64,000 nucleotides of DNA from Diadema setosum (GCA_033980235.1 CM067070.1:24712199-24776198), one strand, 5' to 3'; counted from the first letter of the stretch, positions 11,456 to 24,039 are shown. The notes: generated from the letters alone by a model not told the origin. A program made the numbers and translations.

Positions 11456-11469
11456 TACGGTTCAAATAA

Positions 11470-11860
11470 TGATATTATATAAATCGCTTATAGCATTTTT
11501 AAACATGCGTAGACAAAATGTGGCTTGGATCTCTCCGTTTTAGTGTCAGCTAATCATCGTATTCTGTAAGGGTGATGACGTAGTTCAGCTAATAAACGAT
11601 AGAAAGCCTTTTATTCAAGAACAAAGAAACAAAACCGTTGACCATGCAGTACAACGCTTCTTAAATAATTTTACAAAAAAAGTATGAATCACTGTTCTTT
11701 AATAAAAAGTAAAATTCAAACAAACTAGTAATTCGTTGTTTCAAACGAAATACAACACTTCGCATATTATGGCCCAATCTAATTTGCCTTGAATGCATTT
11801 GTAATCATTACATTCGTTCGAAGGATATCTTGTCACAGATTTTATATCATTTGAATAAAT
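11470..11860. other. Intergenic, nothing recognised
   Basis: AT-rich sequence without exon-like frames or repeat ends that I could identify. Confidence 0.4.
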
Positions 11861-11929
11861 ATGTATATATATATGTAATGTATATAAATATATATAATAT
11901 ATAAATACGTGTATATATATATATATATA

Positions 11930-11980
<51 letters not shown>

Positions 11981-11997
11981 ATAGAAAGTAGGGCTAA

Positions 11998-12032
<35 letters not shown>
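11861..12032. repeat. (TA)n tracts ending in (GT)n
   Basis: Broken TA runs from 11861 to 11978 and a clean (TG)n tract at 12001-12032. The apparent Tyr-Ile and Cys-Val ORFs are artefacts. Confidence 0.9.
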
Positions 12033-12035
<3 letters not shown>

Positions 12036-12049
12036 ATATCAAACAGAAA

Positions 12050-12700
12050 AATTCTATGCTTTTTTTCTCTTCTACGAAAGCAAAGATTTGGCTATAAAGG
12101 GTGACAATTCGTATTCAAACTTCAATGATGTCAATCGAAGGGGAAGATTAATGATTGAACCATGTAATTTTAGTACACTGTATGATCACGTCGGAGCAAT
12201 GATACTATTCAGCAACAGTCGGTGATTCTGTGTAAGAAAATGTGAGCATTTTACTACATTTTTGCAACCTGCTCTCTCAAAAAGATGCGATTTAGTAACG
12301 ATACTATAGCAAACACCTATAAAGACCTATATGGACAAAAGTTTAAACAGTCCCCTAAATTTCAAGGGTCCCTGAAAAAGCCCGGAGTCGCTATCTTCAA
12401 ACAAAAGACTGGAAAAGATTAGAGACCGTCCCCAATGAAAACCAGAAACGAATCAGACAATATAGAACAAATTCAACGACGGACACATTGTAGATTACAG
12501 GTATGACAGCAAACTGTTATCAAAATCATATTTTACATGACGATGTCTATAAACAGGTCACACAATGTTTTTGCAGTCAACTTGAAAATTGCTTTAAAAA
12601 AAAAAGAGATATTTTCACCGAGTTAGTGACATGTGACTGTTTGCGGGGTTTTTTTTCGGTTCGTGTATGTGTGCGAGTGTGTCTTTGTTATTATTTTTTT
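12050..12700. other. Sequence between the two duplicated units, no gene
   Basis: Nothing recognisable. Similarity to unit 1 begins at 12703 (ACATTCATTCATT), which marks the left edge of the second unit. Confidence 0.4.
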
Positions 12701-12702
12701 TT

Positions 12703-13556
12703 TACATTCATTCATTAATTGTCGATGATAAATGGGTAACCATGATAATGACGTCATTTATCTGCATATTATGTTTCCGAAGACAAATTCTGGATATGTT
12801 TTACGTTTTAGGTCATGCGAATATAATACTCTAATGATCTAGTTTAAAGTACAAATGCCATTTCACCCCAAATTCCACCCATCTTGTACAGATCTATTTC
12901 ACTATGCGTTTAGAGCGGTGAAAATTTCGCTACCGGTCTATCCTTTTTGAAATCTACTCAGCAGTTTCTTGTTTATTAGCCGAGAGAAAGGTCTAAACAC
13001 TCGAAAGGAATTCGATTTAAAGTAATCCGAATCTAATCAACTTTAGAAATGGATTGTGTAGTAGATTCAATTATCTGCCGTTTAAGCAAAATGCATCTTG
13101 CGTAAAATTCACTGAACAAGGCATAGACTGCTTAGGCCCAAGTCCCTGTCCGTGTTCCCCATGTTTGTTACAGCGTGGATTTCTTAAATTAAGCCCCGAT
13201 ATAGACACACCGACAGACGGGTGCATCATAGTGCAGTGCAGTGGCACCAACGGTTTCTTTGACCAGGGCCCTTTGCAAGAAAGTTGCAATCAATTGCAAA
13301 TAATTGCTAATTTTGAAACAACCATTCTGACTGGCTCAGGGTCTGCCCTATTAAGAAGACATGCATGCAACAATGATTTTGATTGGCCAGTGACAATCAC
13401 TTGCAAGTTGCGTTTAAACGCAAAGTTTCTAGCAACGGGGCCCAGAAGCGAATTTGCCTCTAATCAGTTATATTTCTCTTTGCCTAACTGTGTCTGTTAT
13501 AACTTGGCTTTTGGGTACTACGGGAAAGCGTGCATTATACGGCAGTGACACTATGA
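12703..13556 (+). other. Upstream flank and start-codon exon of fucosyltransferase copy 2
   Basis: It aligns with 1-964, including a conserved TGACGTCA at 12749-12756. It ends with ATGA at 13553-13556 and the donor GTGAGT, so splicing to 19580 would read M-T-D-T. A 164-codon open frame at 13054-13548 overlaps it. The matching frame is not kept in unit 1, so I treat it as non-coding. A roughly 170-bp segment (13275-13445) is absent from unit 1. Confidence 0.5.
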
Positions 13557-13734
13557 GTGAGTACTTGCATAAATCAATTTCACTTAGTAAAAAAAAAACA
13601 AAACAAAACAAAAACAGGGGCTAACCGCATTACGAGTAAAAGTGGAAATTGCAGTGGTGTGGAAATTTTCACGCATTTTGAATTAAAAAAAAGACAGTTC
13701 TTCCCTGTGGTCTTAGTTTAGTTTAACACCGACT

Positions 13735-14024
13735 TAAGGATAGAAACAACCAATGTAAAAAAAAAAAATGAATAAGTATTAAATGTACAAAATGTGAACA
13801 ATAGTTAAAATTAAAATGTTTCCAGACTGAACCGTCTACAATTATGGTTTATTGAGAAAAACAGTGATATCTCCTCATATTTTAGGCTTTATTGCGAAAA
13901 TTTTATATTGCATGAGTTTTGTGATACAACTAATATACACATAATATATAATACAATATGCAGGATATGTGATATCTTGAACATTCTTTAAATCGCTGCT
14001 CCCAAAGGTAAACAGGACCTTTAA
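13735..14024. repeat. 5'-truncated copy of a TTAA-type MITE (family also at 49559 and 55615)
   Basis: It matches 49650-49920 and 55700-55994 almost throughout (AACAACCAATGT, GTCTACAATTATGGTTTA, GATATCTTGAACATTCTT). It ends CCCAAAGGTAAACAGGACCT followed by TTAA at 14021-14024. The left end is missing. Confidence 0.7.
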
Positions 14025-14029
14025 GATTT

Positions 14030-14175
14030 AGGATGATAATGGTGATGATGGGGACGTTGACGGTTATGATGGTGATTATGATGGCGGTGGAGATGATGGT
14101 AATGATAATGGTGATAATAATGGCGATCATGGTAATAATTATGATGGAGAATGTTGATGATGACCATAATGAAGA
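14030..14175. repeat. GAT/TGATGG-rich degenerate trinucleotide repeat
   Basis: Irregular repeats of GATGATGG and GATAATGG. Frames rich in His or Ile on the minus strand are low-complexity artefacts. Confidence 0.7.
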
Positions 14176-14819
14176 ATGAAAGGTGTTGATGGTGGAAAAG
14201 GGAGGTATGTATATACCTATTATACGAAGCATGCAAAATGTTCAATACATGAAGATATTGTTGCTATCTGCTCTTCAAGACAGCAGCAGGTAAGACTGCT
14301 GTCCCGTAATACGGACAGGAGTGTGATGAATCTTGTTAAGGTATTGGCGATAAACAACCTCACTCATTAAGGCATTAGTGACTACTGATGCTCCACTTTT
14401 TAAATGTTTGATTTTAATTCCTTGTTATATCAGGCAAGCTTTCTTGAAGCCGAGTAAACAGATTAAGCATTTAAGCAGATACACTTTCGAAGAAAGGATA
14501 GGGAGTAAAAGAGGCGGTTCTCGTGTTCAGAATTATATCTTTTTATAGTGTGTATAGCTTTTAACCGTCTAGACTATTCTCGCAAAAGGTCAAAAAATTA
14601 AAAGAAAAGGAAAAAGAAAAAGAAATGAAATTAACATAAAATTCAAGACATAGTTTATGCAGGTTTTTCCAATTGTTCTTTTTGTTACCTATGGTGATGA
14701 CTCTTCTTCATTACTGAAGAACTTCTTGAAATAAAGCAACAAATTACGTGATATTTAAAGGGCAAAGAACAACATTGATTTTCTATAAAGGAATTAGCTA
14801 AAGTGGATCTAGGCCCTTT

Positions 14820-15250
14820 TTTTAAAGAGAACTCTTCATATAATAGCGATGAATGGAAGGGAATGGTGTGGAAGATGGCGTATCCCCACCCTCTCCCCCA
14901 TACACACACACATTAACACGGGGGGGGGGGGTCGCATTTTTGTTTGAACTGAAATTCAACGATGTGATGCCACTTTTGGGGGAATGATTGATGAATTTCA
15001 ATCGAAAAGTAAGGAAAATATATTGCAGGACGATGCGAATTGCCAAATTATCCATGGTATCTGTCATTTCTTTTCCACGCGTCTGCGTGTTCATTGTGTA
15101 CTAAGTGTTGGATATTGAACGTGTGAATGGGGAAGTGTTTGGAAGGGGTTATAACACAACGCGGTAGCTTTTGCATTTTTAGAATTGAAATTCATGAACC
15201 CGGTGCACACTTGTGGTGGAATTTACGACATGTGCCATTTCCGTGTACAA
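14820..15250. repeat. Intron repeats of unit 2 related to 1120-2310
   Basis: Modules with GAACTGAAATTCAACGATGTG and TTAGAATTGAAATTCATGAA followed by GGTGCACACTT match the diverged array in intron 1 of the first unit. Fewer modules are present here. Confidence 0.5.
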
Positions 15251-15383
15251 GTCTTTCACTGTGTAGCATTGTTGCCATCTTCATCAAGAAAATTGACTAT
15301 ATAAAGCTAGTTACCTGTCATAAATCATTAGACCTTATTGTTGCATGATATCCTCAATCACTGACCAAATTATTTGAAAATCT

Positions 15384-15447
15384 TATGTCCGAGTCATGAA
15401 GAAGTATCTGATGTCTTATGTCCGAGTCAAGAAGAAGTATCTGATGG
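15384..15447. repeat. 33-bp tandem duplication at the LINE 5' junction
   Basis: CTTATGTCCGAGTCATGAAG and the following bases are repeated immediately with small changes. Unit 1 has a single CTATGTCCGAGTCG at 1096, which dates the duplication to the LINE insertion or later. Confidence 0.55.
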
Positions 15448-16345
15448 TCTCTCTTTTATTCATTTTGCAGATGATACAAACGTATTTTTTGCCCATAATG
15501 ATATTGATTTTCTTGTTCACAAAATTAACATTGAATTGAATAAAGTGACAAATTGGGTCAGAGCTGATAAGTTATCACTTAATGCTCAAAAAACGAAATA
15601 AATGATTTTCAGCAATACTGTTGATAGTTTAAACACAAATATAGTTTTAGATGATACTCATCTACAAAGAGTATCAAATATTAAATTCTTGGGGGTCATT
15701 GTAAATGATAAACTTTCCTGGAAATCACATGTTTATAATACTTGTAATGTAATATCGCGTAATACAGGTGTTATTAATAGATTGAAATTTCATATTCCAC
15801 AAAAAACATTACTTATGTTATATTCGTCGTTAATATTGCCTCATTTGAATTATGGAGTTTTAGTTTTGGGAAACACGCATCAGAATTTACTTGAAAGAGT
15901 ATCCCTCTTGCAAAAGAAAGCCCTCCGCATTATCTGCCATTCCCATGTACGTTCCATGTTGTTCACGTCTATGATAGTAAGTGTACTTATCTGTGAATCT
16001 AATTCTCAGTGGGCTTCCAGACTTCTTCCTCTTTTTATTTTCTCCTTTTGTATTTATGATGCTTCAATTAATCTTTCCATTGATGTTATTATTCCAGAGG
16101 GGCCCACATTCTGCAAGCTGTCTTTTTAGTGGGTCTCTCCATTTTTCGCACTTTAAGCAAAGTTATACATGTACTTTATTTCGATCACTTCTGGGTTTTT
16201 TTTTTTTTACTACAATATATAATTACTATAAGGTCCTCCTCAATTATTTTACATTCTCTTCGATACATAATGTTCTGTTAACCTTATTCTCTGTTGTCAA
16301 AAGAGGTGTAACTTATATCTTTTGTCGAAAAATGAAATAAACTTT
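15448..16345 (+). pseudogene. Non-LTR retrotransposon (LINE) reverse transcriptase fragment
   Basis: The conceptual protein begins inside the reverse transcriptase palm at FIHFADDTNVFF (the FADD catalytic box). It continues NWVRADKLSLNAQKTK, an in-frame TAA at 15599-15601, then MIFSNTVDSL and FLGVIVNDKLSWKSHV. It ends with the thumb-like SLILPHLNYGVLVLG and LLQKKALRII. Similarity breaks near 15970. The 3' end looks like a LINE tail (ATGAAATAAACTTTGAATTT at 16331-16350). The 5' truncation, stop codon and internal loss show it is dead. It sits in the intron of fucosyltransferase copy 2 and is absent from copy 1, so it arrived after duplication. The clade is uncertain. Confidence 0.85.
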
Positions 16346-16995
16346 GAATTTAAGGGGGGGGGTCGGGTCGAATGTTACAGTTTTGGCTTCAGAAAAACGG
16401 GTAAAATAGTTTATTTATTCATCCATTTGCTTATCTATTCCGCTTTACTTTTACAGAGTAGCCCTGACAGTATATATATATATAGAGAGAGTTGAGACAG
16501 TCAGATTTTTCAGCTACAACACTCGTACACAAGTGTAAAGAAATCGTCCGAATTTCAGGGCTTGCGTAATCTTGCGTAACTAACGAAAATGTAATCTTGA
16601 TCACAAAGCACAGCGACCTGTGTAAAGTAAATTGCACAGCATCCTCCCTCAGAAAATTAGTTAGATCGTTTTCGTTACCCATTCTCGTTTTTAGATCCAA
16701 GCATTGTGTTCACTTACTTAAAATTCTGCTCTTATTGTTACTACAAGCATCTCTGATTTTGTGCTTTGTTGTTTCGGAGAGCAGCTGAATTCCACGTATT
16801 TAATTTACCCTGTATATGGCGCACAAACACTCGGAAAGAATAATACCGGGTAACCAAAATGGGAGCTTATTCCATAAATAAAAGTGATAGGAGTCATCAA
16901 AGCGAAAATTATATCCGCTCGACGTTCCGGAATGATCTCACGCATGGCTTCTCGAGCTGTCTACGTCGGTAGAATGCGTAGACGTAAAGTAACTA

Positions 16996-17440
16996 TGTCC
17001 CCCCCCCCCCCCAAAAAAAAAAAAAAAAATACAGTGGTACCCTCCGCAACGACAACTTTGAAAATAGTGAATCAATCCAAAACGATTTCAGGGTATGAAA
17101 CTATAACTCATTACATAAAACCCCATTCAATTTGCTTCAGTGGTCAAAGAGAAATGAACATTTTTGTAAAGCATGTGAGGAATCCCGTCCCTCCAATTTT
17201 GTCTATGGTGTTTACACATTGATATGCAGTTCCGAGAGTATCTAAGTGCTAAACTTGAAAGAATCAGACTCATGACATGCTTTACAGCAATCCACATTTC
17301 TCTGTGACCGCTTATCCAAATTGAAGGGGGATTTACGCAAAATAGAGCTAAGATATTATATTTTCAGACCCTGAAGTAGCATTTAGACGGTTTAATCACA
17401 TTGGGTGTTATCAATGCAAAAATCCGATTGTAATTTTATC
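16996..17440. mobile_element. MITE with GTCCCC...A-run ends (copy of 37484-37936)
   Basis: It aligns along nearly its whole length with 37484-37936 (AACTATAACTCATT, CAGTGGTCAAAGAGAAATGAA, TAGACGGTTTAATCACATTG). The long C run followed by an A run at 16998-17028 is the expanded left terminus. TA flanks the ends. Unit 1 lacks it. Confidence 0.75.
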
Positions 17441-18189
17441 TACATACCGTATCATACTCAAGTGTAGAATCAGACGTCGCGAGTTGTCGTCTTAATGATA
17501 CCATCTATTGTTTTTTCGGAACAGGTTTTTCTTTCGTGTTTACTCACATATCTGGGTCTGGCAAAGTGTCGAGTGTTTATTATCTTCTTATATTCTGTAC
17601 ACGCGCCCGCCTAATAACATTCAACGATATCAGCCCTCTCAACACTTATAAAATGATGCTGAAACATTATAAACCGGAACGACCTAAGTGTCATTATGAG
17701 ATAAAAACGAAAAAAAAAATACCTGTTTTTGCGCATTTTACTGGAATAGTACAAATGGTACCCTGTTAAACCACAGCTGATCTGAACTTTGTTTCCTGCT
17801 ATAATCTATGAAATTATGGGGGTAGGCCATTGTGTGATTTTCTTAAAAACAAAAAAGGCAATAATCATTGTAAATGATTGGTGATACAATATCAGTCAGG
17901 ACACGACATGTTTGTTTGGAGGCATCTTGAGACTTCATAGCTTGGACTCATTTTCTGTACCCTTTATCTTTTTTTTATTGCAGTTATTTTTGTTATTTTG
18001 AAAGTGGCAGTGTTTCTCTACATTTATCCTAACAGTTATGATCCTAGTATATTGTATAACTATACCAACACTAATAAAATCATAACAATAGCAATTTTAA
18101 TAGTAATAACGATAATAATAATAATAATCATGATAATAACAATAATTCATATTATTACCTATACGAGGGAGTTTTGCGAGGCAATTCCG

Positions 18190-18276
18190 GTTGTTATTTT
18201 GCAGGGTTAAAGGTCAGGAGTTGTTATTTTGCAGGGTTAAAGGTCAGGAGTTGTTATTTTGCAGGGTTAAAGGTCG
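18190..18276 (+). repeat. Three 30-bp tandem units, each carrying an AAAGGTCA half-site
   Basis: GTTGTTATTTTGCAGGGTTA followed by AAGGTCAGGA repeats at 18190, 18220 and 18250, the last one slightly degraded. The inverted copy at 58387-58446 has two units. AAAGGTCA is the classic nuclear-receptor half-site, so the unit could act as a binding array. That is inference only. Confidence 0.75.
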
Positions 18277-18871
18277 GCGGGCAATATGCTTTTCGCCACG
18301 TCGCTGCGGAACAGCAGGGAGGTGAGAGGAATCTCACCTCCCTGGGAACAGTATGTGCAAACAGCGCAATCTTCCGGTTTGGGGAGGTGGGAAGAGAAAG
18401 AGTGGAATCTCTCTCCCCACCTCCCAGCTCTAAACGTAAACATTCCGACTGACCACGAAAAGAAAACATTCCAGGACGTCCAGGGTGTCAGTTACACGCA
18501 CCGCAGAAGAACGCTGATAAATCAACTCATACAAGGTCGACCACTTACAGCAGCACTAGGCAATGTGACTAGTCCATTTGTGATCAGTAATTGCACAGTG
18601 ACCATCAGTTTTACAACTCTCAAACTTTTAAAAGAGAAGTAAAAATAAAGTGTAAGAACGTTCAGAAGTTTGAAGTTTGCCTGTTACAACTACATGTATC
18701 TTTGAAGTTGGAGTTGAATGATATACACTGATGAACAATTTTGCAACTATTCAACGTGTTGATGGTCTACAGGTAGTCAAATGTGGCTTGATCTGTATCA
18801 TATATACTGTAGTGTATAGCCGTATTTACATATTTTCTTAATATACCTAGGGGGATAGGTAATAATTATGA

Positions 18872-19012
18872 TATTGACTGGCCTTTCTTTCGGGAGGTAC
18901 CAGATAAATATTGCCCGCACTGAAAACATATTGCCCTCGTCTTCGACTCGGGCAATATGCTTTCAGTTTGGGCAATATTTTCTGGTACCTCCCTCAGGGC
19001 CAGTCAATATTA
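18872..19012. repeat. Large hairpin bounded by ATATTGACTGGCC
   Basis: Arms of about 65 bp pair almost perfectly around the centre near 18942 (CCCTCGTCTTCGACTCGGGC). The same hairpin in copy B lies at 57633-57768. The dense GGGCAATAT motifs make a compact structure. It is probably a small MITE that became fixed at one end of the composite repeat. Confidence 0.75.
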
Positions 19013-19233
19013 TATAAATGCCTCGATCTTGGTGGAGGGATAATCTCCCTATATATGTAAAAACAAAAACAATAACAAATGATCCGAGAGGATAGTAGGA
19101 TCACCTAAAAATCGTTGTAACTCTTGGGGCGACTTTTATATTTACCCATTCACTAGGGAAACCTGACGGCATGCGTATTAAGTTTATAGGGATTTCAGAA
19201 TTCAGCATGGGACAGGTTAATAGCCAATTTAAG

Positions 19234-19275
19234 TGTGTGTGTGTGTGTGTGTGTGTGTGTTGGGGGGGGGGGGGA
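19234..19275. repeat. (GT)n then G-run
   Basis: A TG tract leads into a run of G. A duplicated ATCGTGACACTGT follows at 19274-19300. Confidence 0.8.
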
Positions 19276-19579
19276 TCGTGACACTGTATCGTGACACTGT
19301 GGGAAGTGACAGAGTAAGTACCCACCCCATCCCCCCCAAAAAAAGAAAGAAATAGGAATTGACGCGGCTTCCTTTCATTCTTATTGGCTATCCCCCACCC
19401 CCACTAGCCATTTTGTCAGATGTACACATCAAACAAAGAAACAGTCATTACGCGCATTTCATTGTTCGTATATTTCTCAGAAATATTTTAGGACGTTTAT
19501 ATTCATATCATCTATCTGTTTTATCTATCTATTCATTCATTAATTCATTCATTCATTTTTGTCATTATTTTAATTTCAG

Positions 19580-20837
19580 CAGATACTGTAGCCAGAAAAA
19601 CTGGGCCTGTGCGCCCTAGTCGGTGTCTAAACAAGAGCATCGTCAACAAGGGAATTTTAGCTGCGGTTTCCTCATCTGTGCCATCGTGTGTAGTTTTGTT
19701 TATATTCAGCTTCATGCTATCGCGCTTCACAGCACTCCTTCCCGTCATAGCGCTGCGCGAGTGAATCCTGTCGTAATTCCAAGTCAAATAACGAACAGTA
19801 CTCCGTTTGAAAAAGGAGGATGTTTTAGGCAAGTTCAATTGTGGGCTGACGAACCTCTGCCCCCCTCGGGTAGCCGAGGTGACTTCCTCTGTCCCGGTCT
19901 CCCCTGTGGTCTCCGGTTAGTTGTGAACACCGCCATGGAGAGCCTTAGGAGCAGCGATGCCGTTATGCTGATCCATCGTTCTGCCTGGGACTGGGCCGAA
20001 ATGCACCGGCAGCGGCCGCCAGGTCAGAAATGGATCCTCTACACACAGGAATCTCCAAGAAACACCCCCAATCACGTACTACCACCCATGGAATATCGTA
20101 ACAACAGCTACGATTTTATAATGACTTACAGGTGGAAAGAGTCACATCTTTACGGTTCCTATACGGATGGTATAATCCGGACGTCCCTCAGTTGCGTTCC
20201 ACGGAAATGAAGAACTGGTCGCAAAATAAGACGAAACAGGTCGCTTGGATGGCATCAAATTGCAACATTGTCTCCTGGGATCGAAAAGGTTTTGTACAGG
20301 CTCTAAGTAAGTACATCCCCGTTAGTATGTACGGCAAGTGTGGTGGTTTACCGTGTCCAAGAGACGAGCAATGTGATCTAGAGCTGAAGAAGCATAAATT
20401 TTACTTGGCTTTGGAAAATAGCGAATGTCGTGATTACATTACAGAAAAATTCTGGCGAAATGCCCTCCATAATGATATTGTTCCTGTCGTGTACTATGAA
20501 AAGGTGTTTACACCTAAAGCCTTCATACACGTGCAAGATTTCAAATCCGTAAAAGATTTAGCCGAATATCTAATCGAGGTGGACAAGGACGACAGTCTAT
20601 ACAACAAATTCTTCGAATGGAAGAAGTTTGGATCCATCCAAGTAACAGAAGAAGGGTGTCTGATGGAACCAGAACAAATTTGTAGCAATGTGGTATCCCG
20701 GCTCCTGGCAGACGAGGAGGATATTCGAGGTGGCACCTACTCTCCTCCGAAAGCTTCCGAAGTTCCCCGAAGATTGGGAGCAGTGGTGGAACGGTTCGTG
20801 TACGAGTCATGGATCTCGGTATCCGATAGAGGTTTAA
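19580..20837 (+). pseudogene. Alpha-1,3-fucosyltransferase-like (GT10), copy 2, degenerate
   Basis: It is a close paralogue of 4744-6003 with the same acceptor (TTAATTTCAG), anchor, stem and GT10 blocks (KFYLALENSECRDY then ITEKFWRNAL). There are four lesions relative to copy 1. (1) A net frame change in the anchor region at about 19640-19700. (2) A 2-base gain at about 20158-20163 that ends the first open frame at 20210. (3) An 18-base in-frame loss at about 20494 that removes the GPPRED loop right after VPVVY. (4) An 8-base duplication at about 20751 that replaces the normal C-terminus. Conversely, copy 2 keeps the correct four-C run at 20317-20320 where copy 1 has five. The homologous stop would be TAA at 20835-20837. 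Probably non-functional, unless indels partly reflect assembly errors. Confidence 0.85.
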
Positions 20838-20873
20838 CTGTACTTATCAAGGTGGAACTTAATTAAAGGTTAA

Positions 20874-21257
20874 AAGGAGCGTATAGTTTTGGTTGAGACG
20901 TAACTTTAGGTTTATAATATTTTATTTTGAGATAATGAGAAGCCTCTCATGAAATATGGAAGAGCATGTAATTCTAAAAGGGATTCAATGTTTACTTGAT
21001 GAAAATCAGTTTTAAATTTGCTGAGATATCCAAAACAGAGCATTCCTAATAAAAGGTGGGATCTACCTTTCATTAGGATCGCTTTGTATTACTTTGTTTT
21101 TGGATGTCTCAGTGATTCAAAAACCTATTTTCATCTAATAAACGTTGAATTCCTCATAAAAGGGTATGCTCTGTACTATTTCATAAGTGGTTTCTTGGTA
21201 TCTCGCAAAAAAAGTTAAAAGTCCATTTCTCATCTCCACCAATACTGTACAGTCCCT
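20874..21257. mobile_element. 384-bp TTAA-flanked element with its empty site preserved in unit 1
   Basis: Termini AAGGAGCGTATAGTT and the complement of ACTGTACAGTCCCTT are imperfect inverted repeats, with TTAA at 20870-20873 and 21258-21261. Unit 1 carries one uninterrupted TTAAGTTG at about 6039-6046, so the insertion postdates duplication. The interior has a hairpin (GAGATATCCAAAACAGAG pairing with GTTTTTGGATGTCTC). No protein is encoded. Short cut-and-paste elements of this type are usually moved by piggyBac-like transposases. Confidence 0.82.
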
Positions 21258-21289
21258 TTAAGTTGTTCCCCTCGACTCATCGAATAAAA

Positions 21290-21330
21290 GGGAGCTTTAG
21301 ATTTTCACAACGGGGACGTTCAGATGGGAA
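21290..21330. mobile_element. Left-end remnant of the GGGAGCTTTAGATTT MITE
   Basis: GGGAGCTTTAGATTTTCACA then ACGGGGACGTTCAGA matches the left end at 6069. The preceding flank (AAGTTGTTCCCCTCGACTCATCGAATA) also matches unit 1. The rest is deleted, which marks the right edge of recognisable duplication. Confidence 0.7.
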
Positions 21331-21339
21331 CGGGGAACC

Positions 21340-22700
21340 TTCTGAGCATGCGCAAAATTGCTTTGTTATTTCTTTGTTTTTGTTTTTAAGAGACAAGTTT
21401 CGTACCATTTATGATAACAGTGATGATAATGTTGATCTTATTTCATAGTACATAATGTTATAGTAGTACTATGGGATTGTAATGGGTATTAATGTATGCA
21501 GGGTCCTTTATAGCAGAACAATTGGTTACGTATGTGTTTGTATATTTCATATGTATGCTTGATTGTGCATGCAGAAGCGTGATCACTACGTGTGTGACTG
21601 TTTGGGAATAACCCCATTATTTTGTTTATCGTTTCATCCTTTCTCATTCTTTAAATAAATAACTGATGGCTATAGACTATATTGTTAGAAAGATTGCCTA
21701 GCAGTGGAATCAAAATCACAATCAGACATTAATTGATCAGATCTGTAGATTTGCAGAAGACGGAGTGTAGCCACAAAGCAGCGAAATCGTTAAGCACACC
21801 TGATGCATTACCCCATTCCGTCGTATGGGGTGGTTACTTTTTATTGTTTACCACGCAGTGTTATTTGGCGAACATTCGATCTAGTTTGTAACTGGATTTC
21901 CAAATCGTGTGTCATCCGTGAACTGCACCAGGTCTGGTAAAGTGTCAGTGACTATGGGATGATTGCAATGGAAATATTGTCATAATGACTGCCTATGAGA
22001 AAATGAATGTTTCTATTGGTTTGCCTTAAAGGAGACCATTCTGAATCAACATCTTGTAGAGTAATAGAGGTAAGAATATATGTCAGAAGTCGTCAATACT
22101 TTAAAAGGAAGGATATTCTCTACATCTTATTACGATGACGAAACAGGAAAAAATGTCATATCATTGTATCTGCCATCATTTTATTTTTCTAATTGACACA
22201 GTGAATTATACACAAATAAACTATAAGCCTAACTTTAAACAGTAAGTAAAAATAAATTACATGGAAACTCTCATATGGACTGATAACAGACCTACGAGCA
22301 AAATTACGATGTCTTTACATCCAGAATGGTATACAGAGGCAAAGAAATGGATACAAAAGGTCTATATGTTTCAAGCCTTGGGTCGTACGACATTCAAACG
22401 AACATAACACCGAACCCCTTTCCTTCCGAAATTTCAATAGCTAATTATGCCTTACGATATAGCCTACGTCAGCTGTACACACAGTGAATAAGTACAATCA
22501 ACAAAATTCTTAGCATACATCCAATGAATAATGTATTTTCAAGGAAGATTTGAAGATCTTGCGAACTGAATGAAATAAAAAGAAATTCGAATAATTCATA
22601 AAAAAAAGTATTTCCACTGTCTAATGCTCCAATTGCCCATTGCTGCATGACTGGATCCCGTTTTGTTGTGTAACAAAATGAACATGAGTCATAAGTATGT
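21340..22700. other. Intergenic, no gene recognised
   Basis: Unremarkable AT-rich sequence. No long frame, splice pair or repeat terminus could be defended. Confidence 0.4.
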
Positions 22701-22704
22701 TACA

Positions 22705-23640
<936 letters not shown>

Positions 23641-24039
23641 AACTTGGAGAGTGAGTGTGTGATGGCAATGTGTAAGATCACAATATATTTTTGTGAAAAT
23701 GAGCCTACAATCAACCCCTTAAGGCCAAAATTCGCTACACTACAACTACTACTACCACTACTGTATACTACTGCTACTTCTTCCTCAGGAGTTGCGTTGG
23801 ATGATCGGGCGAATATCCAGCTAGAAGGAGAAGGAGCTTTTTTTCTCTCTCTCCAGTGATATGTGAATGGACTGACCACGCGGGAATGTGAAGAATTGCA
23901 AAAAAAAAAATGGTATTGACATTAATCATAAAAAAAAAAATCATAAATTTCCAATGAAGTAATTCCTGTTGAGAACACAAATATTTCATTACACCTAGTC
24001 ACCCTGGGCAAATAAATGTTTACATAATTGTTTCATGTA

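Larger units (their letters stand above)
18150..19013. repeat. 860-bp composite repeat, copy A (copy B inverted at 57628-58489)
   Basis: Both copies contain, in the same order: ATTATTACCTAT; a GCGAGGCAATT motif; two or three 30-bp tandem units; a purine/pyrimidine hairpin (GGGAGGTGGGAAGAG at about 18379); a region ending TAGGTAATAAT at about 18860; and a large terminal hairpin. Short frames inside are not shared between copies, so no protein is proposed. Confidence 0.8.

Noticed and set aside
13054..13548. A 164-codon Cys-containing open frame that looks like a secreted protein
   Set aside because: The aligned sequence in unit 1 does not keep the frame, it contains a 170-bp segment absent from unit 1, and it overlaps the exon that ends in the start codon. 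Best seen as chance within 5' UTR.
16997..17028. C-run/A-run as an assembly error
   Set aside because: The sister copy at 37484 has TGTCCCCAAAAATTACAA at the same place, so the run is an expanded transposon terminus. Its exact length may still be unreliable.
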